Source: Clostridiales bacterium
GTDB lineage: Bacteria; Bacillota; Clostridia; Oscillospirales; Acutalibacteraceae
DNA length: 64,000 nucleotides
Assembly: GCA_024690965.1 (NCBI GenBank)
Contig: JAILOG010000002.1
Coordinates: 62,001-126,000, forward strand
Direction: 5' to 3'
This document shows positions 27,626 to 36,390 of this stretch, piece after piece. Positions within the stretch are counted from its first letter, which is position 1, and every line of letters begins with the position of its first letter. The notes beneath the pieces are model-generated. The model searched no databases. It saw only the letters and a program-made list of their open reading frames with translations, and had not been told where the DNA came from. The position numbers and the translations under genes are program-made.

Positions 27626-29140
27626 TTATAAATTTAAATTTATTAAATCAAGCTTATTACACCTTGAGAGAAAAGGTGTAATAAGTTTAATTATCTTGTT
27701 TATGCCGCCCTGCGAATTACTCTCTATATTCAAGGGCATTATCGGGTCGTGAACACTCAGCCTTAACAAACACCAGCCGTCGCCGTTGTCTTTGTTAAAT
27801 GAAAGCCGCACGCCCTCATAATTGTTCGGAACTATCGCAATGCCGTTTTCGAGCGCATATTGTTCAAGATCTTTTAAAACAGAGTTTCCGTAAGCTTTGA
27901 AGTCTTTGTCAAGAATTTTAAGACGATATTCATCGGCTTCCAAAGGCTCTTTCAGTTTTGATAAAACGCTGTTTAGGTTCAGCCCCTGCTTTTTGAGCTT
28001 CACGGCTTTAATTATTATCTTCGTGCAAAGATAAGCTCCGTCATCAAGAAAATAATTTTCAGACATTGCGGCGTGACCCGATGTTTCTATTGCAAGCGGT
28101 GCGCAGATGCCTTCTCTGTTTAGGCGCAACGCCTCGTTTATAACATTTTTATATCCGCGTTTAAACCTGCGGTGCTTTCCGCCAAGCTCTCTTTCAATAA
28201 ACTCCGTAACACCGTCCGAGGTTATCGAGTCGGTGACGACAGTCCCGCCCGGATTATCCTCAAGAGCGATAGCCGACGCAAGGGCGACAAGCCTGTTTCG
28301 GCTTATCTCTTTTCCCGTGCTGTCCACAGCGGCTCCGCGGTCTACATCTGTATCGAATATGACACCCAAATCACATTTGTTATCTATAACCGCTGAAGAT
28401 ATCGCTTTCATAGCGTCTTTATTTTCGGGATTGGGAACGTGATTTGGAAACATTCCGTCAGGCTCCAAAAACCGGGAGGCGCTTATATCGGCTCCCAGGG
28501 GCTTAAGCACCATATCGGCGTAAAAACCGCCCGCGCCGTTGCCCGCGTCTACCGCAATTTTAAATCCTTTAAGAGGATGAGAGTAGTCTTCGCTGTTGAT
28601 TCCCTTGCAAATGATATCTCTCAAGTGTCTTGAATAATCGGACATATAATCGGTAATAATTATTTCGCCGTTGTTTGACAGCTTGGGAGATTTGTCCGCA
28701 ACTGCCAAATCAAGAATAGATGTAATATCGGTGCCTTCGAGACCGCCGTTTGGGGTAAAAAATTTTAATCCGTTACGGTAATACGGATGATGGCTTGCCG
28801 TTATCATAACCGCGCCGTCACATTTCAGGTCGAGCGTTGTCATAAACATTGATGGGGTAGAGGCGAGCCCGCAGTCAAGAACCCTTATTCCGTAGTTTTT
28901 AAGGCTATGGGCGCATATATCAAGTATATGCTTACCTGTTATTCGCGAGTCACGGCCGACGGAGACAGTTAAAGTCTCAACGTCTTTGTTTTGTTTTGTT
29001 CCGAGCCACAGCGCAAAAGCAGAGATGATTTTATGTATTGCTTCATCGCTCAAGTTGAACTCTTGCCCTTCAATGCCTTTAACGGCAACACCGCGAATGT
29101 CTGTTCCGCTTTTAAGATCATAAAAAAATTCTTTATTCAT
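27626..29140 (-). CDS. Phosphomannomutase/phosphoglucomutase family enzyme
   Basis: 504-residue alpha-D-phosphohexomutase that moves phosphate between C6 and C1 of hexoses. Visible motifs: GTDIRG near the N-terminus, active-site serine loop TASHHPYYRNG, metal site DTDVDRGAAVD, sugar-binding EtSGH (ETSGHAAMSEN), and the C-terminal phosphate-binding loop RLSVHDP. The serine loop has His where most relatives have Asn (TASHHP, not TASHNP). ATG at 29140 (MNKEFFYD) is chosen over a longer non-conserved extension. It is first of a two-gene minus-strand unit with the dockerin protein. It does not look like the glmM type. Confidence 0.88.
   Translation of the reverse strand: MNKEFFYDLKSGTDIRGVAVKGIEGQEFNLSDEAIHKIISAFALWLGTKQNKDVETLTVSVGRDSRITGKHILDICAHSLKNYGIRVLDCGLASTPSMFMTTLDLKCDGAVMITASHHPYYRNGLKFFTPNGGLEGTDITSILDLAVADKSPKLSNNGEIIITDYMSDYSRHLRDIICKGINSEDYSHPLKGFKIAVDAGNGAGGFYADMVLKPLGADISASRFLEPDGMFPNHVPNPENKDAMKAISSAVIDNKCDLGVIFDTDVDRGAAVDSTGKEISRNRLVALASAIALEDNPGGTVVTDSITSDGVTEFIERELGGKHRRFKRGYKNVINEALRLNREGICAPLAIETSGHAAMSENYFLDDGAYLCTKIIIKAVKLKKQGLNLNSVLSKLKEPLEADEYRLKILDKDFKAYGNSVLKDLEQYALENGIAIVPNNYEGVRLSFNKDNGDGWCLLRLSVHDPIMPLNIESNSQGGINKIIKLITPFLSRCNKLDLINLNL
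27653..27685 (-). terminator. Terminator-like hairpin inside the 3' end of the phosphomutase gene
   Basis: Perfect 13-bp inverted repeat (27653-27665 with 27673-27685, 7-base loop). On the minus strand it is followed by an A/T-rich run. It lies within the last codons of the phosphomutase and before the dockerin gene, so it could attenuate the downstream gene. Confidence 0.55.
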
Positions 29141-29233
29141 AAAACAGCGACACCCCGCAGCATTCGTATTTAACGCTGATGTCTTTTCGAAAAATAAAAG
29201 ATGCTTGCGTAACACCTATACATCATTGGGGAT

Positions 29234-29262
29234 ATTATATCATTATTTTTTTGAAATGTCTA
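29234..29262 (-). promoter_or_regulatory. Predicted promoter of the phosphomutase gene
   Basis: On the minus strand TAGACA (29262-29257), 17-base spacer, TATAAT (29239-29234). Transcript leader of about 85-90 bases before the ATG at 29140. It overlaps the divergent promoter of the ABC gene. Confidence 0.6.
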
Positions 29263-29279
29263 TATTTCACACATATATT
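29251..29279 (+). promoter_or_regulatory. Predicted promoter of the ABC ATPase gene
   Basis: TTGAAA at 29251-29256, 17-base spacer, TATATT at 29274-29279, about 40 bp before the start codon. The -35 boxes of this and the divergent promoter touch, so the two are likely to compete. Confidence 0.6.
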
Positions 29280-29320
29280 TTTGATAAAAAATTAAAAAAT
29301 AAATTGGGAGGTTGATAGCA

Positions 29321-29989
29321 TTGAACATAATTGAACTTAGAAACGTAAGTAAAATATACAAAATGGGCAAAACGACTTTAAACGCATTGTCGGATATCAG
29401 TGTTAATATAAAAAGCGGAGATTTTATTGCAATAATAGGAAAGTCGGGTTCGGGAAAATCTACACTTATGAATATACTCGGTTGCCTTGATGTGCCTACA
29501 AGCGGAGAATATTATTTATGCGGAGAAAACGTGGGAAGAATGGCAGAAAATCATTTGTCTGATATACGCAGCAGAAAAATAGGGTTTATTTTCCAAAATT
29601 TTAATTTGATTTCAACAATGTCCGCATACGAAAACGTTGAACTGCCTTTGATATACAGAGGTGTTAACCCTGTGATGAGAAAAAACATTGTAACAAAAGC
29701 GCTCAAAAGTGTGGGACTGTCCTCAAGACTTGATCATAAGCCAAGCGAGCTTTCGGGCGGTCAGCAGCAGCGTGTCGCGATTGCAAGAGCATTGGCGTTA
29801 AGTCCTCAAATAATTCTTGCGGACGAGCCTACCGGAAATCTTGACACAGGATCCGGCGAAGACGTAATGAATTTGCTTTCCGAGCTTAATGAGCAAGGTA
29901 AAACCGTTATTTTAATAACTCATGACAACGGCGTTGCAAACAAAGCCAAAACAAAAATAGAGATCAGCGACGGAAAAATCATATGCTGA
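29321..29989 (+). CDS. ABC transporter ATP-binding protein (MacB/LolD-type)
   Basis: 222-residue nucleotide-binding subunit. Walker A GKSGSGKST, Q-loop FQNFNLI, signature LSGGQQQRVAIARAL, Walker B IILADEPTGNLD and the H-loop ILITHD are all intact. The size and LSGGQQQR with ADEPTGNLD fit the MacB/LolD/FtsE group that works with FtsX-like permeases. No permease gene is adjacent; the next gene is a cation antiporter. TTG at 29321 (MNIIELRNVSK) is chosen because GGGAGG at 29306-29311 is its RBS; the TTG at 29312 touches that site. Confidence 0.88.
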   Translation: MNIIELRNVSKIYKMGKTTLNALSDISVNIKSGDFIAIIGKSGSGKSTLMNILGCLDVPTSGEYYLCGENVGRMAENHLSDIRSRKIGFIFQNFNLISTMSAYENVELPLIYRGVNPVMRKNIVTKALKSVGLSSRLDHKPSELSGGQQQRVAIARALALSPQIILADEPTGNLDTGSGEDVMNLLSELNEQGKTVILITHDNGVANKAKTKIEISDGKIIC

Positions 29990-30018
29990 CATGCATATTT
30001 CATATTATAATAAATATA

Positions 30019-30052
30019 CGCAAAAGCAGAGTAGTGCTAATCCGCTTTTGCG
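30019..30052 (+). terminator. Hairpin after the ABC ATPase gene
   Basis: 9-bp perfect stem (30019-30027 with 30044-30052). No T-run follows, so termination is uncertain. Confidence 0.4.
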
Positions 30053-30143
30053 CTGTGTACATATGTTTTGTAATAAACGTCGTATTGACAGATCTATTTA
30101 TTTGAAGTAAAATACCCAAAGATAATTATTTGGCAGGTGGATT

Positions 30144-31070
30144 TTGTTGCTTAAATATTTGTTGCTTCTTATCGGTTTCTTTTTGCTTATAAAAGGTGCC
30201 GATGTTTTTGTAGAGGGAAGCGCTTCCGTTGCGGGACTTTTGAAAATTCCCTCACTCATAATAGGGCTTACGGTAGTTTCTATGGGAACAAGTGCGCCTG
30301 AGGCTGCTGTAAGCATTACAGCAGCGCTTGAAAACAGTGAGGCAATTGCGGTAAGTAATGTTATCGGCTCAAACATTTTTAATATACTTATTGTTGCCGG
30401 CACCTGTGCGCTTATAAAGCCCGTTATTGTTAACACTTCCATAATCAAACGTGATCTGCCGTTTTGCATAGGGGCAACACTTGTAGTTTTGATTTTAGCC
30501 ATAAACAAGTCATTTTCAAGGTTAGACGGTATAATTATGCTCTTGTTATTTATTGCCTATATGGTAATAATGGTAGTATCCGGTATTCGCTCAAAAAACC
30601 AATCGGAAGAAGAATACAAGATTATGTCGCCTTTAAAAAGCATGATTTACATAGTAATAGGTATAGCGGCTGTTATACTCGGCGGTAATCTGGTAGTTGA
30701 CAATTCCGTTCTCATAGCCCAAAGCTTCGGTGTAAGCGAAACAATAATAGGGCTTACGATAATATCTGTTGGAACATCTTTGCCGGAGCTTGTTACAAGT
30801 ATTGTTGCCACACGCAAGGGTCAAACCGATATTGCTTTGGGAAATGCGATAGGCTCTTGCATATTTAATGTTATATTTATTCTCGGAGCGTCTTCCGCCA
30901 TTAAACCGATAGCTTTTAGTCTTAACTCGGTATTCGATATAGCTGTATCCCTTGGGGTTGCGGTATTCGCACTTATATTTACGGTAAGAGACAAAAAGCT
31001 TAACCGTTTTCAGGGAGCAATATTCTTGTTTGCGTACGCGGCTTATCTTGTGTTTATATTTGTGAGATAA
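30144..31070 (+). CDS. Calcium/sodium antiporter (CaCA family, YrbG-like)
   Basis: 308-residue integral membrane exchanger with about ten helices in two inverted halves. The alpha-repeats are clear: LTVVSMGTSAPEAAVS with SNVIGSNIFNI in the first half and LTIISVGTSLPELVTS with GNAIGSCIFNVIFI in the second. The acidic residue of each repeat (APE, LPE) forms the ion site. Exports Ca2+ or a similar cation against Na+ or H+. TTG start at 30144 (30147 is equally possible) after CAGGTGG. Its stop abuts the stop of ypeB on the other strand with no bases between. Confidence 0.9.
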   Translation: MLLKYLLLLIGFFLLIKGADVFVEGSASVAGLLKIPSLIIGLTVVSMGTSAPEAAVSITAALENSEAIAVSNVIGSNIFNILIVAGTCALIKPVIVNTSIIKRDLPFCIGATLVVLILAINKSFSRLDGIIMLLLFIAYMVIMVVSGIRSKNQSEEEYKIMSPLKSMIYIVIGIAAVILGGNLVVDNSVLIAQSFGVSETIIGLTIISVGTSLPELVTSIVATRKGQTDIALGNAIGSCIFNVIFILGASSAIKPIAFSLNSVFDIAVSLGVAVFALIFTVRDKKLNRFQGAIFLFAYAAYLVFIFVR

Positions 31071-32429
31071 TCATATCGTAAGTGTACCGTTTTCATCTTT
31101 AAGAAGGATATAAATATTCTCTTCTTCGCCCGTTGCGGCGTTGATATAAACAAGCACCTTATCGTCATTTTCGCCGTCACATAAGAATTCGTAACAAAGC
31201 ACCTCGTTTTCTCCGTCTGTGGGGATAAGCGCGGTGTTTTCTTCTTTTATTGTTAACAGATCGCTCACGTTTTCTTTTGCCTGACCTAAGGTTATGGTGT
31301 TCTTATCAAGGCTTCTTGTTTTGTGGTTCATAATATAACCCGTTGCGCCAAAAGAAACTATCTCACCTGTATCTACCGCAACGCCGACTTTAATAAGGTC
31401 CGTATAACATACAACACCGTCCTGTACATAAGAAAAATTGAATGTGGCAACGGAGTCGGAAATATAGCCATAGCTCGATTTCATATTATCAAATTTTTTT
31501 TGCTTTAAATATGCCTGAGCTTTTTTCAATGCGGCATCATAATCAAATACTGCGTCTCCGTGAGTCACCGTTTTGTGGAATGATTCTATAAATCCTCCGT
31601 GTTTGCATATGCTTATATTAGTTGTGCCGTCTTTTGTTGTAAAACAATAAAGCGGAGTATTGTTTGACGTCTCGTTTATGAATTTCAGCTCATTTTCGTC
31701 AATATTTAAAAATACAGCTCCTAAATAGCGGGCTTCATTTACCGTGTATTCACGCTGGTTTTTGGACATTTCCGCAGTTTTGTGTAAAATGTGGTCGGAA
31801 AACGGTCCGTCGTAAATGAGCGTGGGATAATTTGTGAACTCACTGCTTATATTTCTGAATGTGCCGTCAAGTGTAAAGCCTTCGGTTATGTTTTCGGAAA
31901 GATTTCCCTGAGGAACAAGCGAAAGCATAATATCACCGCCGTAGTTTGTGTAAAAATACGCTGTGTCTTCAATACTTGCTGCAAGTTGCTTGCTGTAATT
32001 TTTCAGTGAATTGAGCATTTCTTCGTCGCTGTCGTTTATCGAATCAAAAGACATAGATTTATTCTGAAGATATTGTGCTACATCGCTTATCTGAGACAAA
32101 TATTTTTGAATTATCTGCTCATCGTTCAGCGTTACGGGCAAAAGGCTTAGGGCATCCTTTGCCTCTTGTGCCGATACAGCTAACTTTGTATATATTTTGT
32201 TTTTCGCGCTTTCACTTTTAACATACATACCCTTTGTGAGTGTGTTTGCGAGATCGGTCAGGTGATCCGAAAGTCTGTTGAGTGCGTTTTTATATGTGTT
32301 TTCGACCGATGATCTGTACTTCTGCACCATATTGTAGCCTATGGCAGCGGCGGACAGCATTAGTATAACTGCAATCAAGCTGAAGCTTACAATGCGAATG
32401 AACGCTCTTTTTGAAATTGGCTTGTTCAT
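31071..32429 (-). CDS. ypeB: Germination protein YpeB
   Basis: 452-residue spore protein that in Bacillus is needed for function and localisation of the cortex-lytic enzyme SleB. N-terminal membrane anchor (about 10-32), a helical region with IYTKLAVSAQEAKDAL and SQISDVAQYLQ, and C-terminal PepSY-type repeats (about 295-445), for example FDYDAALKKAQAYLKQK and TLGQAKENVSDLL. This order is diagnostic of YpeB. The usual partner sleB is not next to it in this window. ATG at 32429 after AAGGAGAA. Confidence 0.88.
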   Translation of the reverse strand: MNKPISKRAFIRIVSFSLIAVILMLSAAAIGYNMVQKYRSSVENTYKNALNRLSDHLTDLANTLTKGMYVKSESAKNKIYTKLAVSAQEAKDALSLLPVTLNDEQIIQKYLSQISDVAQYLQNKSMSFDSINDSDEEMLNSLKNYSKQLAASIEDTAYFYTNYGGDIMLSLVPQGNLSENITEGFTLDGTFRNISSEFTNYPTLIYDGPFSDHILHKTAEMSKNQREYTVNEARYLGAVFLNIDENELKFINETSNNTPLYCFTTKDGTTNISICKHGGFIESFHKTVTHGDAVFDYDAALKKAQAYLKQKKFDNMKSSYGYISDSVATFNFSYVQDGVVCYTDLIKVGVAVDTGEIVSFGATGYIMNHKTRSLDKNTITLGQAKENVSDLLTIKEENTALIPTDGENEVLCYEFLCDGENDDKVLVYINAATGEEENIYILLKDENGTLTI

Positions 32430-32572
32430 ATGAATTCTCCTTTTTTAAGCCTTTTTGCTATTTTTTCGCAAAAGCTAACGATTATTCATTGCAATACCGA
32501 AAATCTTTAAAACAGGATAACAGTTGTACCATGAAAACGCAGATTATATAAATTCAAAAAACCAATTGGCAT

Positions 32573-32607
32573 AAAAAAACGAACACCACACCGGCAGGTG
32601 ATGTTCG
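32573..32607 (-). terminator. Rho-independent terminator of the ATP-grasp/CapA operon
   Basis: On the minus strand an imperfect hairpin (32607-32580) is followed by seven T residues (32579-32573), 74 bp after the CapA-like gene. Confidence 0.78.
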
Positions 32608-32680
32608 CTTAAAAAATTTTTTATGTATTTTTACGTTAGTGGGTTTAGATTTCAAAGAGTAATTTTGAACCCCTTTTCTC

Positions 32681-33868
32681 TTACTGTAAAAGTGAATCGT
32701 ATAAAGTGTATTCATCGCAGATAACATCACCTGTTATTTCTTTTCCGGTTACTCGTTTGTACAAGATCGCTACATCCTGCTCAAGCGCTTGCCTTTCTTT
32801 GTCATTTAGCTTATAGTAAAGCTCATCTGCCGGATAAACGTTTATGAAAGCGTTGTCATCTTCTGTTATTTTAAGGAAAGAAAAAGTTATTTTTGAAATT
32901 TGTTTTGTATTTTCGTCTATGTAAATATTTATAAGCTGAGAATACTCCGGCTTACACTCATGATTAATATATATGGCGCTTGGAGAAAGGTTGAATCCGC
33001 CCAATGAATATGAGTAAAGCCTGCCGTTCCGGTTAACCTGTGTTTTTTGGATCGTATGAGGGTGATGTCCTATAACGGCATCTACTCCCTGCTCTTTTAA
33101 AAACTGCATCATATATTCACTGTAACTACCCGGTACCTCGTTGAACTGACCGCCTATATGGATGCAAAACACTACAAAATCAGCCTCTTCTTTTGCAGCG
33201 CTTATTTCGGAAGAGATCCTTTTTAAATAATTTTCGTCGATTATACCGTCGTAAAGACTGTCGCGGTAAGAACTGATTGTAGGCTTTCCTAAAATTATTT
33301 TTATTCTTCTACGCAACTCGTTAGGTATTAATCTATTAACAATACGGCTTTTTATCGATGCGTTTTTGCAAGGTCTAAGTAAATTTACATATTCACAAAG
33401 ATCATTTGGAATCTTTACACCGGTATATTTATTTACAGAGTAGGTGTATGAAATAAACGCAACTTTGACCCCTGAAACTTCTTTTATAAAATACCGTTTT
33501 TCGTCTTTCGTTTCAAATGTTCCCGTAAAATCAATGTTGTTTTCCTTCAATAGTTTTTGAGTTCTCTTAAGACCTTGCATTTCACCGTCAAAACAATGAT
33601 TATTGGCTGTTGTTAAAAGCTTTACACCGCTTCTTTTAAGTTCATCTATGAATGAATCGGGGGTATTATAGTGAAGCCCTTTGTTATACTCAACGCCGTT
33701 TCCGCAAAAAACGGTCTCTAAGTTGCCTACTGTATAGTCTGCTTTACCTAAAAGTTCCGCAACATGGCTGAATGCTCCTGTAAAATCATATTTTCCGTTT
33801 TCTTTTTTTGCCGCATTAAGAAACGGTCTGTCACAGGTCATATCACCTACAAAGCTCAGTTTGATCAT
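32681..33868 (-). CDS. CapA-family metallophosphoesterase-like protein
   Basis: 395 residues of the CapA/PgsA fold (PGA_cap family), a metallophosphatase-like superfamily that acts in synthesis or anchoring of poly-gamma-glutamate and other surface polymers. Metal-site motifs are visible: FVGDMTCDR (residues 5-13), GNLETVF, TTANNHCFDG, and VIGHHPHTIQ near residue 255. No signal peptide or membrane anchor, unlike many CapA proteins, so it may act in the cytosol. Last gene of the five-gene minus-strand operon; 28 bp behind the first ATP-grasp gene. RBS AGAGGA. Confidence 0.85.
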   Translation of the reverse strand: MIKLSFVGDMTCDRPFLNAAKKENGKYDFTGAFSHVAELLGKADYTVGNLETVFCGNGVEYNKGLHYNTPDSFIDELKRSGVKLLTTANNHCFDGEMQGLKRTQKLLKENNIDFTGTFETKDEKRYFIKEVSGVKVAFISYTYSVNKYTGVKIPNDLCEYVNLLRPCKNASIKSRIVNRLIPNELRRRIKIILGKPTISSYRDSLYDGIIDENYLKRISSEISAAKEEADFVVFCIHIGGQFNEVPGSYSEYMMQFLKEQGVDAVIGHHPHTIQKTQVNRNGRLYSYSLGGFNLSPSAIYINHECKPEYSQLINIYIDENTKQISKITFSFLKITEDDNAFINVYPADELYYKLNDKERQALEQDVAILYKRVTGKEITGDVICDEYTLYDSLLQ

Positions 33869-33896
33869 AATTTATCCTCTACCTTTGTACAGCTTT

Positions 33897-34982
33897 TTAT
33901 TTATTCAGAAAAACTTCGCTGAGTATTTCATCGGTCATATCGCCGAATGTAGGACCGCAGGTTTTTTGATTTTGCTCAGGCATGGCATTAAACTCAATAA
34001 AGGCAGCGTTACCGTCTTCATCAATTGCCAAATCCCAGCCCAATATTTTAAAATACGGAACTCTTTTTGCCACTTCTTTTATTTGAGCTATCATTTTGGC
34101 GTAGTTAGGTATAACAACATCCTCAAATACGGTTCCTCCCGGGTGAACTGTGTTCCAGCTGGATTTTCTGCTTACGGCGTATTTATCAAGCCTGCCGTCT
34201 TCGTGTATTTTGCAGGCAAACCCGCCTTGCATAATATTATCAACTTTAGATTCACCGCTGCCCATTCTGAGAACGGAAGACAGGATGTGAACTTCTCCCT
34301 TGTGGTAGAATGTGATGATTCTTACCGTGTTTACGGAGTTATTGTTTATGTCACTTAAGACTTTATGCTGTTTCAGCACTTCCTGTACAATAAAATCTTC
34401 TTTTCGCTGATTAAATACTTTTAAAATATCGCTGTCGCTCATATTCTTCGTGTCAAGAAATTCAACACCGTTTCCTCCGCAACTTACCCAGCTTTGTTTT
34501 ACTATTATTTCTCCGCTTTTACGGCAAATGGCTATCGCATGGTCGTTATCCACGGGGTTGAAATCTCCGTCATACATGACTCCAAAACAAGATTTAAGAA
34601 TTGTTTTCGGTGCGTTTATTCCTTTTACCAATAGCCCCTGCAGTGATTTATCACCCAAATTGCGATATTCTATTACATTGTTGTAATGCTTAAGTATTTT
34701 GCTAAACCAAATATTATCGGGGATAAACCGGGGATCTGCGTCTTTACCTTTTGGACAAAGCACTTTATATGAGTTCTTATATGGTTTTACACCGTATTTT
34801 TTCCAGTACGGCAAAATTACATATTTATATTTTCGGTTAAATTCAGGATCACGTTCAATTTTCTTAACTTGTAAATCTATCAGGCGCCGTGATGTAAGCG
34901 CAGTCAGTTTTATTCTTAGTGCAGGAGGTTGAAAACGTAAAAACTCATGAAGCCGGGAAAGAATAGTTGTGTCTATGCCCAT
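33897..34982 (-). CDS. Sugar-transfer-associated ATP-grasp enzyme (copy A)
   Basis: 361 residues. ATP-grasp fold of the sugar-transfer-associated family (ATPgrasp_ST type): IVKQSWVSCGGNGVEF (nucleotide-binding loop, about 164-179), DFIVQEVL, TVRIITFYHKGEVHI, and the metal-binding end GWDLAIDEDGNAAFIEFNAMPEQNQ. These enzymes are predicted to join a carboxylate to an amine using ATP. It is a clear paralogue of the protein encoded at 37470-38549 (shared YWKKYGVKP, FIPDNIWF, CGPTFGDMTDEIL). Substrates unknown. In the same operon as a PP-loop protein and an opine-dehydrogenase-like enzyme. Confidence 0.85.
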   Translation of the reverse strand: MGIDTTILSRLHEFLRFQPPALRIKLTALTSRRLIDLQVKKIERDPEFNRKYKYVILPYWKKYGVKPYKNSYKVLCPKGKDADPRFIPDNIWFSKILKHYNNVIEYRNLGDKSLQGLLVKGINAPKTILKSCFGVMYDGDFNPVDNDHAIAICRKSGEIIVKQSWVSCGGNGVEFLDTKNMSDSDILKVFNQRKEDFIVQEVLKQHKVLSDINNNSVNTVRIITFYHKGEVHILSSVLRMGSGESKVDNIMQGGFACKIHEDGRLDKYAVSRKSSWNTVHPGGTVFEDVVIPNYAKMIAQIKEVAKRVPYFKILGWDLAIDEDGNAAFIEFNAMPEQNQKTCGPTFGDMTDEILSEVFLNK

Positions 34983-35012
34983 AATAAATCCTCTTTTATT
35001 ATTTTGTATTAA

Positions 35013-36359
35013 TTATATTTTTTTAAACAATTTTAAACACTTTTTCACCATTGCATCAGACATTAAATGGTTCATAATAAACCTTTCAATCTTTAATGGA
35101 ATACATAAAAAGAAATATTTAACTCGTGATTTGATTGGTATAACACCCTTTTGTTTGGCAATCCCATATATTTCATTCGCAAATACGGCGTTATCTACCG
35201 TGCTTTTCGGATCATGGGTTTTAAGCAGCCAGTAATAGGCTTTGTCTCTGTTTTTTTTGTAGGCTTCAATATCAAAACATTCGCTGTATTTATCAAGCGC
35301 GCCGAACACGTCTAATGTAATGAGAGTACGGTAGCACTTCTGACACTTTCCGCAGTTATCGAAATTAAAGCAAACGTCAAGATATTTTTGCGCGATTTCA
35401 AAATTTGCCAGTGCGGTTGTTTTTTCTATTCTAGTAAATTGATCGGATAGTATAAATTCAACACTGTCGGTAGAGAGAGCGGGACACATCATTAATTCAT
35501 AATGTTCGCTCCCGTCATGTAAAGTGGGATCATAGAACCGTGGCCATCCTGCAGATGAACAATAGTATTTTGAGAAATATTTAGATAACGCCAGAACACA
35601 CGCCATATTTCTGTAAACACCGGTGTATCCGTAACAACCTCTGTAATAATCTTTGTCAATGTTAGATTCTACATATATGACAGGTAAACCGGCAAGTTTG
35701 CCGACTGCGTAAGCGTTTTCCAGTTTTTGAAGTGATATTTCATCCGTTTTTCTGTAAAATTCATCTAAAGTATAATCTTTAATTGAATTAATGCTTGGGT
35801 GGAACACAGCTCCCATATTTAAGTATGTAAGCGCGCCGAGTTTAAAGCTTTCGGGCATATCGTCTGCGGTATATTTCATAAGCGTATACATGGAATCCAC
35901 ACCGCAAGACATACCGGTACCGTTTATATGCTGTGTTGAATAGTTTTTATTTGTGGTTTTCGTCGTTAGTTTAATCTTTCTGTATCCGTATTTTTTATCG
36001 CATAGTAAAGGTATCAGATGTGTTGTTATACCGTAATATAATCTTTCTGATACAGGCGCTTTACACTCTATATCCGAACCGGTTGCCATAGCGTAATATA
36101 TCATAGCTACCAAAAAAGCGTCGCATATTTCGTCCGCAAGGTATTTTCCGTATTCTTTCGGTACCTTAAACCACAAAGTATGGTCTTTTTCCTGCCAAAC
36201 CTTAGGGGGATAATCTCTGTTTGTTCTCCAGAATATCTTGTAATTCTTGTTTGAAAAATCGATCCATGCTTTTGCGGCGTCTTCTGACACTTTTACGCTT
36301 GCTTTAAGATAACTGTAATCTCCTTCTTCCGCTATATAAGGCTTGCCAATGATAATCAT
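35013..36359 (-). CDS. QueC-like PP-loop ATPase with C-terminal Cys cluster
   Basis: 448 residues, no signal peptide. The PP-loop SCGVDSMYTL at 151-160 is the ATP-pyrophosphatase signature, with Cys in place of the first Gly of SGGxDS. Near the end, CFNFDNCGKCQKCYRT has the C-x5-C-x2-C-x2-C spacing resembling the zinc site of QueC (7-cyano-7-deazaguanine synthase). Such enzymes adenylate a carboxylate and add ammonia or an amine. The rest is not recognised, and no other queuosine gene is present. ATG at 36359 follows AAGGGGTG; the longer in-frame start would run into the upstream gene. Confidence 0.7.
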   Translation of the reverse strand: MIIIGKPYIAEEGDYSYLKASVKVSEDAAKAWIDFSNKNYKIFWRTNRDYPPKVWQEKDHTLWFKVPKEYGKYLADEICDAFLVAMIYYAMATGSDIECKAPVSERLYYGITTHLIPLLCDKKYGYRKIKLTTKTTNKNYSTQHINGTGMSCGVDSMYTLMKYTADDMPESFKLGALTYLNMGAVFHPSINSIKDYTLDEFYRKTDEISLQKLENAYAVGKLAGLPVIYVESNIDKDYYRGCYGYTGVYRNMACVLALSKYFSKYYCSSAGWPRFYDPTLHDGSEHYELMMCPALSTDSVEFILSDQFTRIEKTTALANFEIAQKYLDVCFNFDNCGKCQKCYRTLITLDVFGALDKYSECFDIEAYKKNRDKAYYWLLKTHDPKSTVDNAVFANEIYGIAKQKGVIPIKSRVKYFFLCIPLKIERFIMNHLMSDAMVKKCLKLFKKI

Positions 36360-36390
36360 AGGTTTAACACCCCTTTTCTTTAGAGTGAAA

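Noticed and set aside
33861-34358. 165-codon plus-strand frame over ATP-grasp copy A
   Set aside because: Composition like reversed coding DNA; the minus-strand protein is strongly conserved.
35013-36359. QueC-like protein as part of an anti-phage system (QatC or CBASS type)
   Set aside because: None of the expected partners (cyclase, ATPase, nuclease) is nearby; the neighbours are biosynthetic.
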